A stretch of 64,000 nucleotides of DNA from JANQOH01 sp965242575. GTDB lineage: Bacteria; Pseudomonadota; Alphaproteobacteria; UBA7887. The notes under the pieces were generated by a model. That model had not been told where the DNA came from, searched no databases, and worked only from the letters and a program-made list of their open reading frames with translations. Shown here in pieces: positions 8,490 to 17,929 of this stretch; position 1 is the stretch's first letter, and every line of letters starts with the position of its first letter. The translations under genes and the position numbers were made by a program. The stretch spans positions 1,612,001-1,676,000 of the forward strand of contig OZ251461.1 of NCBI GenBank assembly GCA_965242575.1, in the 5' to 3' direction.

Positions 8490-9812
8490 ATGGAATTCAA
8501 CTTTCTCAGCCACTTCAAGGGGTTCGAGAACGAGCGCGTGAACCCCGCCGACCCCTACGAATCGGGGACGGCGTATTTCCGCTCCGGCGGCCTCGGCCGC
8601 CAGGTGCGCGAGCGGATGGAGGAACAGGCGGGCCGCTCCGAACTGCCCCGGCGCGAATTCTTCAAGTCGGCGCTGGGCTTCACCGGCGCCATGCTCGCCG
8701 TCAACGCCGCCACCGGGATGCGGTTCTTCAACGTCTCCGACGCCGAGGCGAAGGAGGTGGCGGCGCTCGACGAGGTGGCGGGGACCATCCGCGACCGGAT
8801 GGGCTTCGTCATCGACATGCACAGCCACGTCTGCACGCGGCCGGAGCATTACGTCCTGGGCGAGAACACCAGCGAACAGGGCATGTGGTTCGTGGACCTG
8901 CTCGACGGCCTCGGCAGGGCCATGGGCATGGAGAACGGCACCCGCGACATGAACGTCGAGAACTTCGGCAAGCTGATCCTCGAGGGCAGCGACACCGACG
9001 TCGCGGTGTTCAACCCGTTCGGCTTCCGCGAGGACTACGGCGGCCGCGACATGGTGCCGATCGAGTACCAGGCCCAGGTCAAGCAGAACTGGCCGTCGCA
9101 GACGATCATGATGGGCGGCGGGCTGACGCCGAACCAGGGCGTCACCGAGACCCTCGAGCGCCTCGACATGTTCGTCAACGACTACAAGGTGTCGGGCCTC
9201 AAGCTCTACACCTTCGACTCGACGCCGCAGAAGGGCTGGTGGTTCGACGACGAGGAGCGCGCCTACCCGATCTGGGAGCGCTGCCGCGAGCTCGGCATCA
9301 AGAACATCGGCTGCCACAAGGGCATCCCGTTCGGCCAGTTCATGGCGCGCTACGCGCATGTCGAGGACTTCGACAAGGCGTGCGACGACTTCCTCGACCT
9401 CAACTTCATCGCCTTCCACTCGGCGTGGCCGTATCACGCCGAACTGGCGGCGCTGAAGGGCTTCAAGCCGCAGCGCAACAACCTCTATTGCGAGATCGGC
9501 TCGACCTTCGCCGCGACCGTCTCCAGCCGCCCGCTGGAGTGCGCGCACGTGCTGGGCACGCTGGTCCGCGACCTGGGCGCGGACTACGTGATGTGGGGGA
9601 CCGATTCGCTGTTGTGGGGCAACCCGCAGTGGCAGATCGACGCGTTCCGCCGCTTCCAGATTCCGGACGAGCTGGTCGAGGGCCACGGCTACCCGCAGCT
9701 GACCGACGAGGTGAAGGCGAAGATCCTCGGCGGCAACGCGGCGCGCATGTGGGGCCTCGAGACGGCGATGAACGACCGCGGCCGCGAGGCGCCGGTCGTC
9801 GACTTCGGCTGA
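8490..9812 (+). CDS. Tat-exported metal-dependent amidohydrolase (amidohydrolase 2 type)
   Basis: The 440-residue protein carries an internal twin-arginine-like signal at about 52-75 (PRREFFKSALGFTGAMLAV). The TIM-barrel metal-site motifs follow: DMHSHV near 110, GCHKG near 275, FHSAW near 310 and the late Asp in MWGTDSLLWG near 370. These are typical of the amidohydrolase-2 (ACMSD-like) branch that hydrolyses or decarboxylates small carboxylates. The N-terminal 50 residues before the twin arginines are unusually long for a leader. The substrate is unknown. A GGAGGAAA ribosome site precedes the ATG at 8490. Confidence 0.85.
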   Translation: MEFNFLSHFKGFENERVNPADPYESGTAYFRSGGLGRQVRERMEEQAGRSELPRREFFKSALGFTGAMLAVNAATGMRFFNVSDAEAKEVAALDEVAGTIRDRMGFVIDMHSHVCTRPEHYVLGENTSEQGMWFVDLLDGLGRAMGMENGTRDMNVENFGKLILEGSDTDVAVFNPFGFREDYGGRDMVPIEYQAQVKQNWPSQTIMMGGGLTPNQGVTETLERLDMFVNDYKVSGLKLYTFDSTPQKGWWFDDEERAYPIWERCRELGIKNIGCHKGIPFGQFMARYAHVEDFDKACDDFLDLNFIAFHSAWPYHAELAALKGFKPQRNNLYCEIGSTFAATVSSRPLECAHVLGTLVRDLGADYVMWGTDSLLWGNPQWQIDAFRRFQIPDELVEGHGYPQLTDEVKAKILGGNAARMWGLETAMNDRGREAPVVDFG

Positions 9813-9827
9813 GCCGGAGCGTTACCG

Positions 9828-9853
9828 GGGGCGGCCGGCGCGCCGGCCGCCCC
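9828..9853. terminator. Perfect 13-bp palindrome, terminator-like hairpin
   Basis: The arms (GGGCGGCCGGCG and its exact complement) meet with no loop, so the actual RNA hairpin would open a few central bases. It sits 15 bases after the amidohydrolase stop. No run of T follows, so a factor-independent terminator is likely only by analogy with other GC-rich genomes. Confidence 0.5.
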
Positions 9854-9881
9854 ACCCCTTCCCCGACCGGCGGGCCGCGCC

Positions 9882-10169
9882 ATGCCGACCTATGAATACC
9901 TGTGCGAGCCGTGCAAGACGATCTACAAGACCGTCCACGGCATGAACGAGGCTCCGGAGCATCGCTGCCCGGCCTGCGAGGCGCCCATCGCGCGCATGGT
10001 CTCGGCGCCGAACCTGAGCCTGGGCGGCTGGTCCAGCCCGACCGAGGCCCGCTACGCCAAACTCTCCCACACCGACGAGATCGCGCGCGAGAAGGCGCTG
10101 CAACGGGAATACCTGAAGGTCTGGCTGCCCACCGAGGTCAAGCACAGCCCCTGGCACGACGACCATTAG
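9882..10169 (+). CDS. FmdB-family zinc ribbon protein
   Basis: The 95-residue protein begins with the canonical MPTYEYLCEPC and has two CxxC knuckles (CEPC and CPAC) that bind one zinc. FmdB-type proteins are small putative regulators often found beside amidase or amidohydrolase genes, which fits the gene upstream. The C-terminal half (residues 55-95) is a charged helix without a known motif. The ATG at 9882 is 69 bases after the amidohydrolase stop, beyond a strong palindrome. Confidence 0.88.
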   Translation: MPTYEYLCEPCKTIYKTVHGMNEAPEHRCPACEAPIARMVSAPNLSLGGWSSPTEARYAKLSHTDEIAREKALQREYLKVWLPTEVKHSPWHDDH

Positions 10170-10175
10170 GCAGAT

Positions 10176-10200
10176 AGGCGCGGGGCGGCGGCCCCGCCTT
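10176..10200 (+). terminator. GC-rich hairpin downstream of the zinc ribbon gene
   Basis: An imperfect inverted repeat (AGGCGCGGGGC paired with GCCCCGCCTT around a GGCG loop) begins seven bases after the stop codon. It has no T run. Position and stem suggest a transcription terminator. Confidence 0.4.
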
Positions 10201-10661
10201 CCCGACCGCACGGCGATGTCCGGTTCGGTTTCGTTCCTGCGCCCTCCGTCCCGGCCGGCAGGGCGGAGCCTGAGTCCGCGAGGACGCGCGGGGATCGCCG
10301 TCCGCCGCCGTTTCGCGTCGTTTTCGATCTCGCCGGGCCGGCGCTCGGCGCCTGCGATTTGCCGCCGCGGGTGGAGCGCCGGCTTCTGGAGCGTTTCCGC
10401 GGCGCGGCCCGCCCGGTCGCGCAGCGCCGGCGGCATCGGAACGACAGGCGCCCGGCGCCGGGCCCGGCGCTTGCGGAGCGCATGTCGGAGTCGGGACGGG
10501 CGCGCCCGCGCGATCCCTGGGTTCTCGATGTTTCTCGTCCATTGCCGGACGACGAAGCTGGATTGTGGCGCGACTACGGGGTATAGAATGAGGCATCATC
10601 GGCCAGTCGAATTCGATCATGGCCGCGTGACCGGCGATTCGCGCCTCGGAGAGGTTGTGGG
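10201..10661. other. About 460 bases without a supported gene
   Basis: Frames are open on both strands but have the Arg/Ala/Pro/Gly bias of composition artefacts, with no hydrophobic pattern, motif or ribosome site. It must contain the promoter of the TPR gene. The region marks the change from chromosomal-style genes to accessory genes. Confidence 0.6.
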
Positions 10662-12701
10662 ATGGGCATATTCGAGTGGGTCGCTGACGTCTTCGAGTGG
10701 ATCGCTGGCATTACCATGACCGCGCTGGGCTTGGGCGCATGGTTGAGGGGCTTTCTTAACGGGATCGTTCCGGGACCGGCGCGATGCAAGCTGGCCGTCG
10801 CAAATTTCGGCAGGCGGATCCGCGAAAAATGCGGTCGGAGTAAACGGCTTCCTTTGGAAGACCGCTTTCGCTTCGTCCTGTGCTGGCTGGAGGGCGATGG
10901 CGACGGCAGCGGCACCAAGATCGTCAATGATGCATTTCAGAAAATTTCCGGCGTCGAGCTGGCCCGCTCGGCGAGAACTGTGAAGGCCGAGGGCGCCGGC
11001 GACGACTGGCGTCCGGCAATACAGAAGCAGGCCAACGCCATCTTGCGGAAGCATCGCGGCGATCTTGCGGTCGTTGGCAGGATGGAGAAATCCGGGAGCA
11101 ATTTGAGTCTCGGGTTCGTGCCCCGCGATGGTGACGGAACGCTCGGACAGGGCTACCAACAGTTTGATCTCGACGGGGCAATGCTTGGAGGAGACTTCCG
11201 GAAGGCGCTTCACGAACAGATCGTCGCCGTTGCCTTGAGCACCGTTGCTCCACTCGCCAGCAACGAAGCGCGTGGAAAAATTCTGGAGGAGGGCTTGAAA
11301 CAGGTTGTCGAAAAGCTCGGTATATTGCTCGATAGCGGAGAGATTGGCGCTCCTTCGCATCGCGCCGGTTTGCGCGTCGCACATGGTAAAGCTCTTTTCG
11401 CCTTAGGCGAGCGAGAAAGTGAAACCGCGCTAATCGAGGAAGCCGTTACCTCCTACCGCGAGGCGCTCAAAGAATACACGCGCGAAAATGCGCCCCTCAA
11501 TTGGGCGGCAATACAGAACGATCTCGGTAACGCCCTCACCGAAATCGGGAAACGTGAGAGCGGAACCGCGAGGCTCGAGGAAGCTGTTGCCTCCTACCGC
11601 AAGGCGCTCAAGGAATACACGCGCAAGAGCGCGCCCTTCAATTGGGCGGCAATACAGAACAATCTCGGCGGCACCCTCACTCGCATCGGGGAGCGCGAGA
11701 GCGGAACCTCGAGGATCGAGGAGACCGTCGCGGCCTTTCGCGAAGTACTCAAGGAACACACGCGCAAGAGCGCACCCCTCGATTGGGCGGCAACACAGAA
11801 CAATCTCGGCGCCGCTCTTGCTCGCATCGGGGAACAAGAGAGCGAAACCGCGAGGCTCAAGGAAGCCGTCGATGCCTACCGCAAGGCGCTCAAGGAATAC
11901 ACACGCGCAAGTGCACCCATCACTTGGGCGATGATACAGAACAACCTTGGCGTCACCCTTACCAGTATTGGGGAGCGAGAGAATGGAACCGCGAGGCTCG
12001 AGGAAGCCGCCGCGGCCCACCGCAAGGCGCTCAGGGAATACACGCGCAAGAGCGCACCGTTCGATTGGGCGGCGACACAGAACAATCTCGGCAATGCCCT
12101 CGCTCGCATTGGGGAGCGCGAGAGCGGAACCGCGAGGCTTGAGGAAGCCGTCGAAGCCTACCGCAAAGCGCTCAAGGAACACACTCAAGAGAGTGCACCC
12201 TTCAATTGGGCCATGACACAGAACAATCTCGGCGTCGCCCTTACCAGCATCGGGGAGCGCGAGAGCGGAACCGCGCGACTCGAAGAAGCCATCGAGGCCT
12301 TTCGCGAGGCGCTCAAGGAACGCACGCAAGAGAGTACACCCTTCAATTGGGCAGCGACACAGAATAATCTCGGTAACGCCCTCGCTGGCATCGGAAGACG
12401 CGAGAGCGGAACCGCGAGGCTCGAGGAAGCCGTCGAGGCCTACCGCAAGGCGCTCAAAGAACGCACGCGGGAGAGCACACCCATCGATTGGGCGGTGACG
12501 CAGTACAATCTCGGTAATGCCCTCGCCAGCATCGGGGGGCGTGAAGGCGGAACCGTACACCTTGAGGAAGCCACCACAGCTTACGATAATGCGTTGACGA
12601 TATTCGATCCCGTAGAAACTTCGATGCAATGGGAAATGGCCCGCAATAATCTCGAAAAAGTGCGAGCGATCATACGCCAACGATCCGAAGAACCCCAATA
12701 G
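10662..12701 (+). CDS. TPR protein with N-terminal membrane segment and 47-residue repeats
   Basis: This is a 679-residue protein. Residues 8-36 are hydrophobic (WIAGITMTALGLGAWL), suggesting membrane anchoring. Residues 60-235 form a mixed globular domain with a GDGDGSGTK loop. From about residue 245 come roughly eight tetratricopeptide-type units of 47 residues, each containing EEAVxxYRKALKEYTR, a WAxxQNNLG block and an IGERESGTARLE block. The units are also repeated at DNA level with a 141-base period. Such repeats make protein-binding superhelices; similar TPR proteins often sit in accessory or defence regions. No catalytic motif is seen. Its base composition is less GC-rich than its neighbours, consistent with transfer. 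Confidence 0.8.
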   Translation: MGIFEWVADVFEWIAGITMTALGLGAWLRGFLNGIVPGPARCKLAVANFGRRIREKCGRSKRLPLEDRFRFVLCWLEGDGDGSGTKIVNDAFQKISGVELARSARTVKAEGAGDDWRPAIQKQANAILRKHRGDLAVVGRMEKSGSNLSLGFVPRDGDGTLGQGYQQFDLDGAMLGGDFRKALHEQIVAVALSTVAPLASNEARGKILEEGLKQVVEKLGILLDSGEIGAPSHRAGLRVAHGKALFALGERESETALIEEAVTSYREALKEYTRENAPLNWAAIQNDLGNALTEIGKRESGTARLEEAVASYRKALKEYTRKSAPFNWAAIQNNLGGTLTRIGERESGTSRIEETVAAFREVLKEHTRKSAPLDWAATQNNLGAALARIGEQESETARLKEAVDAYRKALKEYTRASAPITWAMIQNNLGVTLTSIGERENGTARLEEAAAAHRKALREYTRKSAPFDWAATQNNLGNALARIGERESGTARLEEAVEAYRKALKEHTQESAPFNWAMTQNNLGVALTSIGERESGTARLEEAIEAFREALKERTQESTPFNWAATQNNLGNALAGIGRRESGTARLEEAVEAYRKALKERTRESTPIDWAVTQYNLGNALASIGGREGGTVHLEEATTAYDNALTIFDPVETSMQWEMARNNLEKVRAIIRQRSEEPQ

Positions 12702-12765
12702 CGCGGTCTTTACTATCGCAAGCTACTTTTATTCTCGCCGCCGCACGACTCGATGCAAAGTAAAT

Positions 12766-14500
12766 TCAGGAGCGAGGAAGTTTTCCGATGAGTGCAATGT
12801 CTCGTTCATCGATCCCGTAGAGCGCGCGAACCGCCTCGTCGATTTCGGCCTCCAGCGGTGCGGTGTCGGCGGCGGAGTCGGCTTGCTTGGCGGACCGGAC
12901 TCGGCTCGCGAGGGTAGAGAGGCGTTTCTTCGCGGCTGGCGAGGCCGACGCGACGGGCGCGCGCTCCATGTCCATTCCAATAAATCTCATATGCCCGCCA
13001 TCGAACGGATTGTCCAAACAAGGTAACGAAAGCCTGAACCAGAAATCCAGAACCCTTGAGTTAAGAATCGCTAACAAGAAGGCATCATCACCCGGAAGGA
13101 TATAGCATGTGTTACCGGTCATATACCCCTCCCGATCAAGGTATCCGCGCATTTCGGTTCCGATATCCGGGTAGATGATTTTCGGTTTGAAAAACGACTC
13201 GTAGTAGGCCGTATCGTCTTGAATCTCGAACCATTTGTAATTCCCCGGCTTGCGCCCCTGTTTCATGCCGCGTTCGGCTTTGGGTTGCAGGTCGGCGCGA
13301 TAGTGCGACAAATGCCGTTCGATAGCGGGATAGTGCCCGATGTCCGTGCCCCGCCGCGTAAAAATCAGATACAGGCCATCCCAACTCGCCCGCCAGCGGC
13401 GGATGTTCCGGCCGCGCAGCCACGGCTTGATCAACTCCGCGCTCTTCGGGTCCTCTGCGATCAGCCGGTCGCGTGTCTCTTGGTCGATCACGAAGGCCGT
13501 ATTCAAACCCGTGCTGACGCCGCGGTACATCCCACCCTTCGCATACTCCCCGAGCGGCGTTCCCGCCTGCTCGATCTTGTCGCGCAGCCGCAGCAGTTCG
13601 GGCCGGGCCAGCGCCCAGCCGCCGGCGGACAGGTGCGCCAGCGGCAGCGCGAAGCCGTTGCGCGCCAGGAACGCGCCGGGGTCGGACGCGCCGTCGCCGC
13701 CGCCGCGCACGGTGGCGGCGCGCACGCTGTCGTGGCCGCCGCCCTTGCGCGCCAGAAGGACCAGCGGGCGCACCGTCGCGTCGAACGTCCCCGTCCGCCC
13801 GAAATCCAGGATCGACACAGGCGGCGCGCGCCGCGCCAGGAACGCCCGCAACGGCCCGCCATATTCGGTCCGCATGAACTTGTTCGACGCGATGAAGCAC
13901 AGCGCCCCGCCCTCGGCCAGAAAGTCCACCCCGCGGCGGAAGAAATAGGTGTAGAGGTCCGCCGCCGCCTTGTAGAAATCGCCGAACGCCGCGCGCAATG
14001 CCGCCTTGCCGCGGACCTTCTCGCCGCGGATGTAGGGCGGGTTGCCGATCACCACGTCGAAACCGGCCGGCGCGCCGAACATCCATGCCGGGTCGAACCA
14101 CTCCGAACCCGCGTTCTGGTCGTAGGGGTCCCACCCCGCCACCGCCTCGGCGTCGCTATGGCCGAAGCCCAGCGCCGCCAGCGCGGCGGCGAGAGCGGCG
14201 CGCAGCCTCTGGTCTTCCTCGCGCCGCGCCCGCTTGGCCTCGCGCGTCCGCGCGTTGAAATAGCCCTCGCGGACGCGCCGCAACCGCTCCCGCAACCCCG
14301 TCACCGCACCGTCGCCGAGGACGCCTTGCGCGCCGGCGCCGCCCAGGCCCAGCAGCGCATCGGCGGCGACGAAGCGCGTCTCCAGGTTCGGCAGCGGGCG
14401 GATGCCGTAGTTCTCCCCCGCATCGCCCGTCTTCTCCTGCTCGATGACCAGGGACACGAACACCCGCAATTTGATGATCAATAAATTTCCCCGGAGCGAC
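12766..14500 (-). pseudogene. Type IIG (Eco57I-like) N6-adenine methyltransferase/endonuclease, 5'-truncated
   Basis: The frame encodes the C-terminal half of a large restriction-modification protein. Family similarity starts abruptly at LLIIKLRVFVSL (about 14,480), the step just after methyltransferase motif I. It continues through LPNLETRF, the catalytic NPPYIRGEK (motif IV) and a target-recognition half with GMYRGVSTGLN, WLRGRNIRRW, GNTCYIL and LDFWFRL. The nuclease domain and SAM-binding motif I that should precede are missing; upstream lies the promoter side of the first recombinase gene. A GTG at 14463 could restart translation, but the product could not bind SAM normally. The break very probably records an insertion or deletion at the recombinase junction. 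Confidence 0.8.
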
Positions 14501-14697
14501 ACTGACGCGCCCGAGCGCACTCCCGTATCGTAAATCCCTACCAGTAAGCCATTTTCTCGAATTCTCCGCCCCCTCCCCCCTTGACGGGCGCGCCACGCGC
14601 GCGCCAGAATGCGCCATGGTTGCGGGCCACCCGCTTGCGGAGCGCTTACGGCGCTCCGCTCCGCGCACAGCCCGCCGAGGACGCCGAGAGGACGCCG

Positions 14698-15897
14698 ATG
14701 CCCAAGCGACACTACCGAACGATCTCCAAGCGCACCGTGGACGCCCTCGCGGTCCAGGACAAGGACGCGGTGTTCTGGGACCGCGACCTGCCCGGTTTCG
14801 GAGTGCGCGTCTATCCGTCAGGCCGCAAGGTCTACGTCGTCCAGACCCGGGGGCCGGGAGGATCGAAACGGGCGACGGTCGGGCGTCACGGCGATATCTC
14901 CCCCGACGCAGCCCGCAAGGCCGCAGCCCGGATGATCGACCGCATCAAGACGGGCGCCGATCCATCGCCGCCGGCCCCCCCGGAGGCGGAACCCACGGTC
15001 GCGGACCTCGCGGCGCGCTACCTGCGTGAGCACGTCGCTGTGCATTATAAGGCGTCGACCGCGGTTTACACCCGCCGGGTGGTAGCCGGGCGCATCGTGC
15101 CGGCATTGGGTTCGCTTCCGGTGTCGACGGTAGCGCGTGAGCATGTTTCGGCCCTGCACCATGAGATGCGTGGGACGCCGGCGCGAGCGAACACGATGCT
15201 CTCCGTGTTGTCGCAGATGTTCACGCTGGCCGAGAGATGGGGGTTGCGGAAGGAGGCGAGCAACCCCTGTCGGTTCGTGCGCAGATACAAGGAGCGCCCG
15301 CGCGAGCGGTTCCTGAGCCGGGAGGAATTCCGGCGCCTGGGCGCCGCGCTGGACGCGGCCGAGGCGGAAGGAGCGATGCGCACCAATGCGGCGGCGGCGA
15401 TCCGCTTGTTGATGCTGACGGGGTGCCGCCACAGCGAGATACTCGAATTGCAGTGGCGGGACGTGGATTTCGACGCTGGCGAGTTGCGGCTCCGGGATAG
15501 CAAGACGGGGCCGCGGAGCGTGCCTCTGACTCCGGAAGCGGCGGATGTTCTCGCCGGCATTGCCCGCGTTCCCGGCAACCCGTGGGTCATCGCGAGCCCG
15601 CGCTCCGGCAATCATTTGTTCAATTTGCAGCGTCCGTGGAGACGGGTCCGGGAGCGAGCCGGACTGGACGATGTGCGTCTTCACGATCTTCGCCACTCGT
15701 TCGCGTCGCGGGCTCTGGCTCTTGGCGAGAGCCTGCCGATGATCGGCAAGCTGCTGGGGCATGGGCAGGTTCGGACGACGGAGCGTTACGCGCATTTGGC
15801 GCGGGCCTCGGTGAAGGCGTCTGCGGCGAAGGTGGCCGACAGCATCGGGGCTGCGATCCTTCCCGACGAACACGCCGCGCGCGGCGGTCCGGGCTGA
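14698..15897 (+). CDS. Tyrosine recombinase / phage-type integrase, first of a tandem pair
   Basis: The 399 residues have the P4-type integrase layout: an N-terminal arm-binding domain (RTISKRTVDAL ... PGFGVRVYPSG, residues 5-80), a core-binding domain (100-195) and the catalytic domain (205-380). Catalytic residues visible are Arg244 (TGCRHSE), Lys269, His329/Arg332 (LHDLRHS), His355 (LLGHGQ) and nucleophile Tyr364 (TERYAHL). All are present, so it is probably active in excision and integration. The ATG at 14698 is preceded by GAGAGGACGCC. It is 12 bases upstream of a paralogue. No tRNA gene or attachment repeat was recognised beside it. Confidence 0.92.
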   Translation: MPKRHYRTISKRTVDALAVQDKDAVFWDRDLPGFGVRVYPSGRKVYVVQTRGPGGSKRATVGRHGDISPDAARKAAARMIDRIKTGADPSPPAPPEAEPTVADLAARYLREHVAVHYKASTAVYTRRVVAGRIVPALGSLPVSTVAREHVSALHHEMRGTPARANTMLSVLSQMFTLAERWGLRKEASNPCRFVRRYKERPRERFLSREEFRRLGAALDAAEAEGAMRTNAAAAIRLLMLTGCRHSEILELQWRDVDFDAGELRLRDSKTGPRSVPLTPEAADVLAGIARVPGNPWVIASPRSGNHLFNLQRPWRRVRERAGLDDVRLHDLRHSFASRALALGESLPMIGKLLGHGQVRTTERYAHLARASVKASAAKVADSIGAAILPDEHAARGGPG

Positions 15898-15909
15898 GGA
15901 CGGCGCGCG

Positions 15910-17100
15910 ATGGCGAAACTGCAATATCGGACGATCTCGAAGCGCACGGTCGAGAAGCTGTCGGTCGAGAAGGACTCGGTATTCTGGGATCGCGCGCTTC
16001 CGGGCTTCGGCGTGCGGGTGTATCCGTCGGGATCGAAGGTCTATGTGGTCCAGGCCCGCTTCGGTGGGAAGTCGCGGCGTTTGACGGTGGGGCGGCACGG
16101 CGTGTTGACGGCGGATCGGGCCCGTCGCCGCGCCGCGGCGCTCATCGCGCGCATCAAGGCGGGCGAGGATCCGGCGCCCCCATCCGCCGACGCACGTGCG
16201 GAGGTTGGGGTAACGGTGGCGGAGTTGGCGGCGCGGTTTCTCGCCGACCACGCAGCCGTGCGATGCAAGCCGGGCTCCATCGCGTCCTACCGGTCGCTCA
16301 TCGAGCTGCACATATTGCCGGAGTTGGGCGCATTGCCGGTGGCCTCGATAGAGCGCGACCATGTGGCGGCTCTGCACTACCGCCTTCGCGCCAAGCCCTG
16401 CACGGCCAACGGGGCGGTGAGCTTGCTGTCGCACATGCTGACCCTGGGCGAGGAGTGGGGGCTGCGCCCGGAGGGCGGCAACCCGTGCAGGTTCGTGCGC
16501 CGGTATGCGTCACGCAAGCACGAACGGTTCCTGTCCGATGCGGAGTTTCAGAGGTTGGGGGAAACGATCGCGGAGCTGCGCGCCGAGGGCAAGGTGTCGC
16601 TGGCGGCGGCGGCGGCGATCCGGCTCCTGATGCTGACGGGGTGCCGACGCAACGAGATACTGACGCTGCGTTGGGAGGACGTGGACCTTGAAGCGGGGGA
16701 GCTGCGATTGCGGGACAGCAAGACGGGAGCGCGGCTGGTCCCGTTGTCTCCAGCCGCCGCACGGGTGCTGTGCTCGCTGCCTCGCGACGGCGACAGCCCC
16801 TGGGCAATACCCGGGCGGAAACGAGGGACCCATTTGACGAACGTGAACGTCTCGTGGGGTGTCATTCGAGCGCGCGCCGGGCTGGACGATGTGCGGCTTC
16901 ACGATCTGCGGCACAGTTTTGCGTCGCGGGCGTTGGCCCTGGGCGAAAGCCTGCCGGCCATAGGCAGGCTGCTAGGACACAAGCGAATACAGACGACCGC
17001 GCGTTACGCGCATCTCGACCGCGGTGCGGTGAAAGCTGCGGCGGCGAGGGTCGCGCGCAGCATAGGCGCGGACATTCTCGGCACGCGACGAATACAGTGA
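15910..17100 (+). CDS. Tyrosine recombinase / phage-type integrase, second of a tandem pair
   Basis: This 396-residue paralogue of the preceding gene has the same domain order and strong identity in blocks such as RTISKRTVE, FWDRALPGFGVRVYPSG, TGCRRNEIL and LDDVRLHDLRHSFASRALAL. Its catalytic set is complete: Arg246, Lys271, His331/Arg334, His357 and Tyr366. The two genes are 12 bases apart and almost certainly co-transcribed. The divergence, most obvious in the core-binding part, implies an old duplication or a pair working together rather than a recent copy. Its TGA stop lies inside a degenerate CRISPR repeat. Confidence 0.92.
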   Translation: MAKLQYRTISKRTVEKLSVEKDSVFWDRALPGFGVRVYPSGSKVYVVQARFGGKSRRLTVGRHGVLTADRARRRAAALIARIKAGEDPAPPSADARAEVGVTVAELAARFLADHAAVRCKPGSIASYRSLIELHILPELGALPVASIERDHVAALHYRLRAKPCTANGAVSLLSHMLTLGEEWGLRPEGGNPCRFVRRYASRKHERFLSDAEFQRLGETIAELRAEGKVSLAAAAAIRLLMLTGCRRNEILTLRWEDVDLEAGELRLRDSKTGARLVPLSPAAARVLCSLPRDGDSPWAIPGRKRGTHLTNVNVSWGVIRARAGLDDVRLHDLRHSFASRALALGESLPAIGRLLGHKRIQTTARYAHLDRGAVKAAAARVARSIGADILGTRRIQ

Positions 17101-17133
17101 AGAAGGCCGCCCCGTTTACGAGAGGATTGACAC
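17097..17133 (+). repeat. Orphan degenerate CRISPR repeat
   Basis: These 37 bases align without gaps to the array repeat, matching 33 of 37 positions (differences at repeat positions 7, 22, 27 and 35). It reads in the same orientation and has T at position 19, like the leader-proximal repeats. It lies about 11.7 kb from the array, on the opposite side of the cas genes, and overlaps the stop codon of the second recombinase. No second repeat follows at spacer distance. The change at position 27 weakens the CCCC/GGGG stem. Confidence 0.9.
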
Positions 17134-17260
17134 TCGACCGATTCTGGGCGACGTTCTCGGACTCGCGTCGGCGAGAGTAGCCTGACGAGGGTCAGCGCAT
17201 GTTTCGGCTGGCGCGCGGTGCGGCCCGACCGCCGCACTCTACCCGCGGAGGAACCGACCA

Positions 17261-17880
17261 TTGGCGTCGGGTACGGTGGGTCTGGAAGTGGTTGCGGTCG
17301 ACGGGATGAAGGTTCGTGCAAGCGCGGGTTCGGGTTCGTTTCGCAGCGCGCGGGGTCTGGCGCGCTATGAGGCTGCGGCGCGGGATCGGATTGCGGCGCT
17401 GAAGGCGGAGTTGGAGGTCGCCCCCGAGGCTGGGTCACGGCGTCTTCGGGCGGCGCGTGCGCGTGCGGAGCGGGAGATTGGGGAGAAGGTTGCGGCGGCG
17501 CGGAAGCAGCTTGCGGCGTTGCGCGCGGAGAAGGCGGCGTGTTCGCGGACCCACAAGAAGGCGGAGACGGGGAAGAAGGAGCCGAAGGCTTCGACCACGG
17601 ATGCACAGGCGCGGCGGATGCGGTTCGCCGATGGCGGTGTAAGCGCAGGGTTCGATCTCCAGTTCACGTTAAACACCGCCAGCCATGTCGCGGCGGGAGA
17701 GCGAATCCGTTGCGTTGCTGAACTGGCGGGCGCGGATGGCGAGCGAGGCAGGGCAAGCGGTCTATCGCCGCCGCCCGAGCGTCAAGGCGGTCAACTCCGC
17801 GCTTCCGTCAGAAAAGGCAGCCGGAAGGGCACATGCCCCGGCTTCTGCACGAAGACTGCTGGAGGGCGCTATGTTTGACG
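17261..17880 (+). pseudogene. IS1182-family transposase remnant with internal deletion
   Basis: Residues from VVAVDGMKVRA through a long charged coiled region to MRFADGGVSAGFDLQF match the middle of IS1182/IS1380-like DDE transposases. A frame change near 17,690-17,715 is followed by WRARMASEAGQAVYRRRPSVKAVN, the conserved C-terminal block. The N terminus, the stretch carrying a further catalytic acidic residue and the true C terminus are missing, so the element is dead. It sits between the orphan CRISPR repeat and cas6. No terminal inverted repeats could be recognised. Confidence 0.75.
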
Positions 17881-17929
17881 ATTCGATCATAAGGCTACAG
17901 ATTCTTCGGCCTCGTTTTGCGGCGTGGAG

